DNA of 64,000 nt from Pochonia chlamydosporia 170 (lineage: Eukaryota > Ascomycota > Sordariomycetes > Hypocreales > Clavicipitaceae): the NCBI RefSeq assembly GCF_001653235.2, contig NC_035791.1:4588001-4652000 (forward strand), read 5' to 3'. The stretch's first letter is position 1; the number at the start of each line of letters is the position of its first letter. Position numbers and translations under genes: made by a program. The notes beneath the pieces were generated by a model. That model was not told the origin of the DNA. It saw only the letters and a list, made by a program, of their open reading frames with translations, and searched no databases. Shown one piece after another: positions 56,497-64,000 of this stretch.

Positions 56497-59477
56497 TTAC
56501 GAAAAGATGTCTTCATTCAACCACGCCATGTCGCCAAGCTCGTTTGCCTCAAACTGCTGCCTCGCCATAAAATCAAAGTCGTCTTCCACCTCGTTTCCAT
56601 TGTTCTCTCCAACTGCGCCATGACACAAGCCGGTGGCATCAACGGACCCTGGGTCTTGGAACAAAGGATCATTCTCCGTCACGTAAGCAGTGTCCTGGAC
56701 CACGGCAGCGTTCGCGATTGTTGCCGCCGGTTGAGGCTCATGGGTGTCGACAACAGGAATTGTTTCTGTGTTTGGCTCCTCCATGGCTTTTGTCAATGCA
56801 GCTGCGATCTCTTGGTCTTCCAAGTCTGTTTTGCGCTTCTCGGCTTCTAAACGGGCTTCTGCTTCTCTACGGCGCTCGGCTGCGGCCTTTTCCTCCTCTA
56901 TTCGCCTCTGCATCTTGTTGTGACGTTTCTCGGCGTTGCGCACTGATGCATCCCATTCCGGTACGTCCGTAGCCGCAACACCTAGCTGCTCATGTACATG
57001 TGTATCGTACTCGGCCTTGGCAGCTTCGCGGCAGTCACTATCAAAAAGCAAACGGCTTTGGTCGGTGAAATCATTGCGTAGCACGGCATCTCGGACTACC
57101 CCGTAGATACTCCCTGCCTTAGGGGTCATGAAATCCTCGATCAGCCCAAATGGCAGGCCCTTGTCCATTTGGATGAGCTCCTTGATTCTTTTTTCTTTGG
57201 AATTTATCGTCGGTTGTTTCTCTGGTGCGGTGGCGGTGACATCGCTCTTCTCTTGAGCAAGAGCAGGAGCTGGCTCTCGTTCGGTAGACTCATCTTGCTG
57301 AATAGAATCGTAGCCCATTTCCGTCTCAAATAGGTTCCAGTCAAACAAATCATCAACATTCAGAGAAGAAAAGGTCTCATTGTTTGGACCCGGAGCGATC
57401 ATTTGCTTTTGCTGCAGCTCTTGCTGTGGGCTGACTACCACATTGTCCGGCTTTGCACCAGCCGCGGTGGTATGAAGACTGTTACTGGAACTTGCCTGGC
57501 TCAAATTGTCCATATATTCTTGAAATTTATGCCCCTGAACCGGCTCTCCACCTGCGATTTGCTTCTCATTGCCTGGAGCAAGGCTCAAATCAGGCGGATT
57601 TACGATTCCTGATGCGCCGCTATATGCATGGGTCACAGTAGTTTGGTCCGATGAGTGAGTAGTCTTAATCTTCTTCGACGCAGATGCTTGACCACCGTTT
57701 GATACAGATTTGCGCTTAGAATTCGTGTTTGTATGAGGAGATGGCGTGACCGTGGTCGAATCTGTGCCAGTGCTGTTATTTGCTTGCTCCCGCTGCATCA
57801 GTTCCTTGGCGATTTCTGGACTCAAGATACGGGTTTGATTATCAGAGCATTTGTAAGAGGTACTTCTCTTCCCTTCATATTCGTACTGTGCGGCTTCGCC
57901 TAAGATGGTGAAGTCTGCAGGTTTGCGTTTATTGCGTTTACCGCCTTGAGACTTTCCAGAGCTCCGTGGAGTCTTGGCCGTTCCATCTTTGTTGCCGCGT
58001 TTAGGAGACTTAGCATCTCCCGTAGCTTGCGTGTGCTGTAGCGCGGTTTCAGTATCACTTGTTTGGATACCTGTTGCAAAGCTGTTTGCTCGAGATGACT
58101 GTGCTCCATTGGTGGACGACAACACCCGCTGAGCGTCAAGATGAAGCTTGCTTTCGAGCCATTTTCGAGTCAGTTTCACACCGGGATGGTCCTCAACAGG
58201 CGGACAGCGCTTGAACAATGCTCCTAGGCTGTCAAAGACAATCTTGACTATCTCCTCTGTCGTCTTGCCTTCAGGAAGAGTTGCTGGGAATCCGAAGATG
58301 GTCTTGCTCTCGCAAAGCTCTCTGGAGATCTCTGAGAATAATCTGCTATGACCTTCAAGAATGCCCCTGGTAAATGCCTTCTCCACCGCTTCTTTAAGAA
58401 TAGTTGATAGGTGCGTCTTTTGTGTCTCCAAACGAGAACTGTGCCGATCTTTGCTCCTCTCTGCCTCTAGTACATGGACAGGAGTCACAGGACCATCAGC
58501 CCATTTGCCGTTGCCAGCATCGGGGGGACCAGGTGCTGTCCCAGGGCGAGAAGCTCCCGGAATAGCTTCCGAAGTTACAACCGTGCCAGTATTACAGATC
58601 CCACCGGTATTGATGGTGCTTGGCGCAGGCTGTGCCTCCCTCTGTCTGCCAACTTCAGGAGTTTGTCGATGTGTTCCTGCTTGAATCACCTCTCGAGGAA
58701 CATTTGGGTTTTGCTGAGGAAATGCTGGCTGGTAATTGTAATTTTGAATTCCTTCTGGGCGTTGAGGCTGATGGAGTATAGGCTGGGGACCTGGGGGACC
58801 TCCCCATGGCTGAGGCTCGTATGCTGGACGGTAGGGAGCAAAGGTGTTAGGTCTATTGTACATCATCTGGCGGCGAAACATAGCTGGTGCAACGGCCGCG
58901 GCCTGCATGGGCATATTCCCAGGAGGATTTGTAAATTCTGAAGTATGATAGCTAGTCATATGCGCTGGCGGTTGCATATGCATATGGTAGTCATCCAGCT
59001 GTCCACCCCTGACATTGGCGGGTGCCATATGTCTATTTGTGTGATTATGTCCCCCCCAATGAGGAGTGTAGCTCATCTTGGGATTCGTGATGTTTTTCTT
59101 GTTGCTGGTATTGATTTGGTTTATTTGGTAACGGTTGCTGCGTTCAGGAGCTGGTGGTGGCGCTTTGTAACTGGGCTGGCTTGTGTATCCGTCAGGAAGC
59201 GTTTTCCGCACGCTCATTTCGGGGGTCTAGGTCAAGTTAAATTGATTTCGATTTAGCTTTTGATCTTGTGACCTGGGAGGTTAAAAGTATATCTTACTAT
59301 GCGAGCAGCAAAGTTCTGGCTAGTTGTGCCTGTGACAGGATAGGTCCCTTGGAAAGTTCCCTGGTTGTGTGGGTGGCTCTTCTCACATGAAGGAGAGAGG
59401 GGAGTGCTCTGCATATTGGAAAAGTCTCCATACTCGCTGCTTAACATCTCGTCAGTCTTTGTGCAGTATTCTGCCAT
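56497..59477 (-). CDS. Large orphan protein with coiled coil and acidic segments
   Basis: Predicted 969 residues in two exons, 59477-59298 and 59226-56497. The 71 bp intron has a GTAAGA donor and TAG acceptor and keeps phase, adding 63 residues before the Met of the big exon; without splicing the gene would start at 59217. Residues 1-260 are rich in Pro, Gln, Asn, His and Met. A likely folded helical segment (ILKEAVEKAFTRGILEGHSR, then FGFPATLPEGKTTEEIVKIV) lies near 340-420. Basic stretches (GGKRNKRKPADF, KRKSVSNGG) could direct it to the nucleus. Near 700 is an acidic DDLFDWNLFETEMG, and near 860-910 a charged coiled coil (KRHNKMQRRIEEEKAAAER). It ends with FEANELGDMAWLNEDIF, another acidic-hydrophobic motif. 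I recognise no family. A transcription-related role is a guess from composition. Confidence 0.7.
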
Positions 59478-60677
59478 TGTTGAGTATCTTTGCAGCGGCC
59501 GCCTGGTTCTCGTGAACTTGAGGTTCACCTAGACTTCAAGGTTGGAGAATCAGTGTACAGTGACGGGAGGCATAAAAGACAGTTTGCAAAGGAAAGCTTA
59601 ATATCCTGAGAACTTGTGAATATAACCATGAAAGGGAGGGTCGTCTAGAGAGCTGTCCACTCGAAGAAACTTTGCAAGCTAGGACAAGTTCAAGGTTTAT
59701 AGTACGGCTGTGTGGAAAGGAATACAATGCGAAGGAAAGGGGGGGGCGGGAAAGATATGGGGAGAGAATTTGCAATGAATATCACAGACATAGCGAAGCA
59801 TCCTTCCATGATCTTTCGCTCAAGTGTGTGGCTGGGTAGAGAATGGGATGAAAGGTGAATGTCAAGTGAGAACAAAGTAAGGTGACACTGGCGGCACCAA
59901 GAGATGTTGCAAAATTGGCAACAACTTGGTCCTTACTCTACTCAAAGCAAAGCAAGGAGCGTCTATACATTGACGACAAAAAAGCCGTCCCTTTATATTC
60001 TAGTTTAAATAGATAGGTCTACTGTGTCGCCTTTCTATGCATTACTTCAGGCAGCATACTGTCTGCCAGGGGACCAAGCATCACCATGCCTCTCGATGAA
60101 CAGGCCCATACAACAAAGGCGCACATGCTTGAGACGCATGGTGAATATGTCTGCATGTGGTCTCATTACATTAAGTTTGATTCTTCATGATTCTGCCACT
60201 AGCTGTTTCTGCCAACATACCCCCAAGCTTTGGCTGACCCAGATTCACAGTTCACATCGGCCACGTCGGGCACTTGAGTTGACAGCGTCCATCGCAGGGA
60301 CACCATCTCATCTCACCAGATCAGGATTGCAAACACTTCTTCCTATATTGATATTAATGCAAGTAGCGCTGCCGTGAAAAACACAACAACATTGAAGCCT
60401 TGGAGGAAAACACACATGTATTACCCACTTTGTAGGGTGACAAAATCCAGACTTTCTGTCCTTTCTGTACATTAAGTTTGCCTGCCACAGGAATTACTCA
60501 ATCGATTACGCACATATGTAGAGGGCCACGCCTCCTGTACCCCCAGATGCCTGTGGTCCTATGGTCCTATGGTCCTATGGTCCTATGGTCCTATGGTCCT
60601 CTATTTGACAAAAAAATCCCTTTGACGCCGAATTCCATTGGGGCTTCACCCATGTATCCTGCCACTGTCGCTTAAGC
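59478..60677. other. Intergenic upstream of the orphan gene and downstream of ies2
   Basis: 1.2 kb with no coding signal; it contains the octamer array at 60554-60601. Confidence 0.5.
60554..60601 (+). repeat. Tandem octamer TGGTCCTA, six copies
   Basis: Five perfect TGGTCCTA units and a sixth ending in C, 48 bp. It lies 76 bp beyond the ies2 stop codon, so probably inside its 3' untranslated region. Confidence 0.92.
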
Positions 60678-62069
60678 TTAAGCAACCTCTTGCACCATCT
60701 TTCCACTTGCCAGACTATTGCCTTTTGAAAAGACTTGGCCAGCTGGCCCCGCGATGATATCTTCCGGCACTGATAGTTTACTTCCACTCCTGTTGTTTAC
60801 CCAGCGTATAAGTGTAGGATCGGCCTTCTGAGTTTCTTCGCTAGGACTGTCAGCCCGCGCCGCAGCGGCGGCGGCTTTGCGATTGATTTTTGGTGCTTGC
60901 TTCTTGAGAAGTTTGTTGATAGTTTCCATCTGGACACAATTTTAGTATACGTGACAAGTCATGGGTTCTCAAGCATGAAGTTGATATTCTGCTTACTTTG
61001 ACTTCCTCGGTTCGCTTCTCGCTGAGATTACGGCGACGACGGGCCATTTCTTGTCGTCTCATGGAAAGCTCCTCTGCGGTAAAGTGTTTCTTCACTTGAA
61101 CCTCTAAAGTTTTCCGTTAGAACCACAGGCCCGCAAAACCTCAATGTCTTTGATGAACTTACCATCAGAAAGCTTCATGTATTCTTGCGGCTCTTCTTCG
61201 AATCTTGCCCTCTGACGCTTTGTCATTTTGGTGAGATCAGGCGTGCCCTCTCGTGTTCCCTCATCACTATCAGCTTCAGCATCGCCAACTTCCTCACCCT
61301 CTGCATCCTCCTCCTCCTCCTCCTCCTCTTCCTCCTCGTCATCTTCACCTGCAACTTCTATTTCTTCTCCTTCAGCGTCCTCGTCGGCCATTGTTTCATC
61401 TCCAAACGCCATTGTCTGGTCTCCTTCGTCACTATCCATGGGGTCGCTAAGCTCATCATCGTCGTCGTCGTCATCGTCTTCTTCATCATCCTCGTCTTCA
61501 GCTGCCATCTTGGAGGCAGCCGCTTTAGCGGCAGACCTAGGAGCAGGCTGCGAAACTCTGATTGTATGACCAGCCCGTGGGCCAGTCGGAAGATCCATAT
61601 TGATGTCCCCTTCGGCGTCTTCCTCTCCTTCGGCATCTACATCGTCGCCTTCGGCGTCGACCTCCATCTCTTCTCCTTCGGCATCTGCGTCGACATCTTC
61701 AATGTCCTCACCTTCAGCATCTTCCTCTTCCCCCTCCTCTTCCTCCTCCTCATCATCATCCGGGCTGGAGTCGATTACATAATTCTTCCTGCCTCCACGA
61801 TTTCTCGTGCCGTGGACAATTTCACCGCCGTCGAAGCGGTCACTTCGTCGATTAGCTCCCCGAGTTGCCCTGGACGAAGTCTTGACGGTGACACTCTCGT
61901 CAGGGGATGACGGCAAGTCTCTCAAGGCACTTGCGCCAGAGGCACGGCCGGATCGGCGGGAGGCCATTGTGCTGCGGTCACTTCTTTCACTTGTGTCAGC
62001 CCATTTTGCATGAACAGAGATGGATTCGTTTGCTCTTGCAGCGGCAGACCGCCGTGGTCGCGAAGCCAT
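60678..62069 (-). CDS. ies2: INO80 chromatin-remodelling subunit Ies2 (PAPA-1 domain)
   Basis: Predicted 421-residue nuclear subunit of the INO80 complex; Ies2 stimulates the remodelling ATPase. Exons: 62069-61163, 61103-60997 and 60929-60678 (introns 59 and 67 bp, phases 1 and 0). Residues 1-110 are basic and Ser/Arg-rich. Residues about 120-285 are extremely acidic, with repeated DAEGE/DAEGD units and long Glu and Asp runs coded by GAG/GAA/GAC. The conserved PAPA-1 domain begins at LTKMTKRQRARFEEEPQEY, passes through EVQVKKHFTAEELSMRRQEM across the first intron and RRRRNLSEKRTEE, and ends near METINKLLKKQAPK. The tail has WVNNRSGSKLSVPED. The ATG at 62069 is preferred to an upstream in-frame one because it opens the basic segment in a good context. 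Confidence 0.88.
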
Positions 62070-63833
62070 GGTTGGTGGTGGAAGTAGTGCAGTGTGCAAA
62101 GTAGAGGCGAGGTATTTGCTCTTGGTTGGGACTTGGGGCACGGTGACGGCTCCAAAAGGCAGCGGTTGTGTGACGTGATCTTGAGGCCAGATCCTCAAGT
62201 GACTGGTGGGATCAATAAGTGAGGAAATGGCCGACCCGAGATGCCAGGTCTCAGGTCAAGACCACAAACCGGAAGCCGGCGCTTGGTGACAAGCTGAGTT
62301 GTTCGTGACTAATGAAGGTCCCCAGCTTAGATGGAAATGGCAAGCCAACGGCCACGATGTCAACGGTTCAAGTTAGGTTCGAAGTTGAGGCACTTCTTGG
62401 TGCGGCAACTTTGACCAAGCGCCACGTAGTCAAGGTTGCGAAGGGGATTGCTTTATGCACTTGCAAAACCAGACAGTACCACTTGAGCGCTTGTCGGCAA
62501 GTAGCTCTGTTTATTGGTCACACATCCAAAGGATGTCTAGATGCACCAGATGGTACTGTGCTAAAAAGTTGGAGTATTCAAGCGCCAAAAAAAAAATTAA
62601 AAAAAAAAAATAGTGTGCAGGAACAACAAGACGGAGACGAGGCAGCACAAGGAATTGGTCAAAGGACAAAGCACAAGGCGATGACACCGCATGCGCCTCA
62701 ATGCAACTTGAGCTTTTCTTGCACTATACTCAATCAACGACAAACTGTGGCTCGTTTCGTCTGCTTCTCCTTTCAACGCACAGTATGCCAGGTTCGGAAC
62801 CTTTCTTCCGGTGCCTGGGAGGGTGATGATGTGTGGTGATGGTGTGTGGTGATGGTGTGTGGTGATGATGTGGTGGTGAATGACTGCTAGGAACGTAGTG
62901 ACGAAGCACAGGGAATGAGTGATAGGAGAGGGTCTGGTCCATGGCTCACCTGTTGTGCGACTAACGGATATCGCGATATGTCAGTCAATGAGCTGCGATG
63001 AGCAAGCAATGCGGTTGGCGGCGGGTGAGTGAGATTCAGCCTTGTGTTGCGTCTGGTGCAGACTGGACAAACAATCAAATTTCAATTTCAATTTCAACCA
63101 GTGGGCAGACGTCCACCCTGCCACGTCGCAGGTTCAACGGGGCTCGATGGCGTCAGTGTTGAAATGATTGAATTGATATGAAGCCAAGATCCGGTGCGTT
63201 GATTCGGCTTTTGCCTGCAAACCATGGAGCCAATCCCGTCAAATTTAAAAACGAGGAAATCGCCGTTGCCTTGATGCACCTCAACAAACCAACAAACAGG
63301 TGCGATGGCCGCGCTTCTGATGCTGCAGAATGTGTGAAATAATTGAAGGCGCTTTTTCCTTTGCAGAGCAATAATTCAGTCAGATTAAGCCGGATGTGGA
63401 CAACTTTGAAGATGTCAAGTTGTGGTTTATCGATTCAGCAGCATACGTTATCCATTTCGCAATCTGAGAGTTGGCATCCCTTGACCTTGACCTTTGACCT
63501 CGACTCCTAGTATTGACGGTGAGTGGAGGTGAGCAGCCACCACGGACCCACTCCAGCCTGGTTCGTACTGGACTGTCTGTCACCCACCTGCAAGTCCGGC
63601 TCGTTCCCCAGACCGACCAACGGACCAGATTCGAGAATGGAATTTGCCCTTGGATGTGCCGAGGCATCTCCCATCTCCCATCTCCAACCCAAACCCGTGC
63701 TTGTTCCAACTCCCGACTATCTTTGTCTATTCCCTTTTTCTTCTACTTTGACTTTTGTCCCTACTTCCATTTTCTTCTCTAATTTATATCTGCACTCAAC
63801 AGTGGTTAATTACCACTTGCCGCCTCACTGAGC
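62070..63833. other. Divergent promoter region of ies2 and the right-edge gene
   Basis: 1.76 kb, no coding signal. Contains poly(A)-rich 62587-62610, a GATGGTGTGTGGT-type repeat and a CT-rich leader before the next ATG. Confidence 0.5.
62822..62879 (+). repeat. GTGATGGTGTGTG minisatellite
   Basis: About four imperfect 13-base units of GGTGATGGTGTGT type. Confidence 0.85.
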
Positions 63834-64000
63834 ATGGGCGACTCCGACGACAACAATCAGCCGCCCGGCGCCTCCATTCCGGCCTGGCAACAAGAAACCA
63901 AAGCTTCGGCAGCGTCCGAAACACAACAGGAGCAATCTACCCAGCAAGATGACCACAATCAGCAGCTTCAAGTTGCCCGCCGCTTCCTTGACGAAGACGA
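63834..64000 (+). CDS. Partial gene, possible Pex14-like peroxin
   Basis: First 55 codons of a gene cut by the window edge. The start, MGDSDDNNQPPGASIPAWQQ, is hydrophilic; after a Gln-rich linker comes QVARRFLDEDE, which resembles the first helix of the Pex14 N-terminal domain (V-x-x-A-x-x-FL) and the PSWQ-type leader of fungal peroxins. Too little is visible for certainty. The CT-rich leader just upstream and the lack of an earlier in-frame ATG support this start. Confidence 0.42.
   Translation, partial: MGDSDDNNQPPGASIPAWQQETKASAASETQQEQSTQQDDHNQQLQVARRFLDED

Noticed and set aside
61185..61910. Plus-strand hydrophobic frame that looks like a membrane protein
   Set aside because: Antisense of the acidic GAG/GAC tracts of Ies2; the Leu/Phe/Ile richness is an artefact of reading CTC/TTC.

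Overview
The window is a 64 kb piece of a filamentous ascomycete chromosome. Genes carry short spliceosomal introns of about 50-160 bp with GTAAGT-type donors and fungal TACTAAC-like branch points. There are no operons, and the proteins are typical of Pezizomycotina. A Sordariomycete, most likely of the order Hypocreales, is an inference from gene content; no rRNA or tRNA gene was found to test it.

Layout. 1.2-9 kb: a secreted pepsin-like aspartic protease, a decayed stretch that may be an old Mur-ligase (MurD-like) copy, a bifunctional 6-phosphofructo-2-kinase/fructose-2,6-bisphosphatase and a small orphan gene. 10-28 kb: conserved housekeeping and regulatory genes, namely a LIM-binding-domain coregulator (PtaB/Adn1 type, glutamine-rich), the TORC2 subunit HbrB/Bit61, the KEOPS subunit Gon7, the HOPS/CORVET-related Vps39/Vam6, and an SPX-domain phosphate transporter of the Pho87/90/91 type. 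28-49 kb: an accessory block that I read as an extracellular siderophore (fusarinine-type) gene cluster. It holds a full-size ABC-B transporter, an AMID/FSP1-like flavoprotein, a SidF-type hydroxyornithine acyltransferase, a SidI-type acyl-CoA ligase and a SidD/NPS6-type NRPS with order A-T-C-(A remnant)-T-C. 49-64 kb: a Gag1-like/DUF4050 protein, a 5.6 kb repeat-rich gene-free region, a 969-residue orphan protein, the INO80 subunit Ies2 and the first exon of a possible Pex14-like peroxin.

How the cluster could work. The ligase would activate mevalonate to mevalonyl-CoA. The acyltransferase would move the anhydromevalonyl group to N5-hydroxyornithine. The NRPS would join the units by ester bonds, and the ABC protein may move the product or its breakdown products. 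Both acyl-group enzymes end in peroxisomal PTS1 tripeptides (PKL and SKL). Five exact copies of the SreA-type GATA motif ATCWGATAA lie in the three intergenic regions of this block, and I saw none elsewhere in the window, which fits iron repression. SidA (ornithine hydroxylase), SidH (hydratase) and SidJ (esterase) are not in the window and must be encoded elsewhere.

Exon limits were worked out by eye from splice signals and reading phase. Those marked uncertain should be tested with transcripts.
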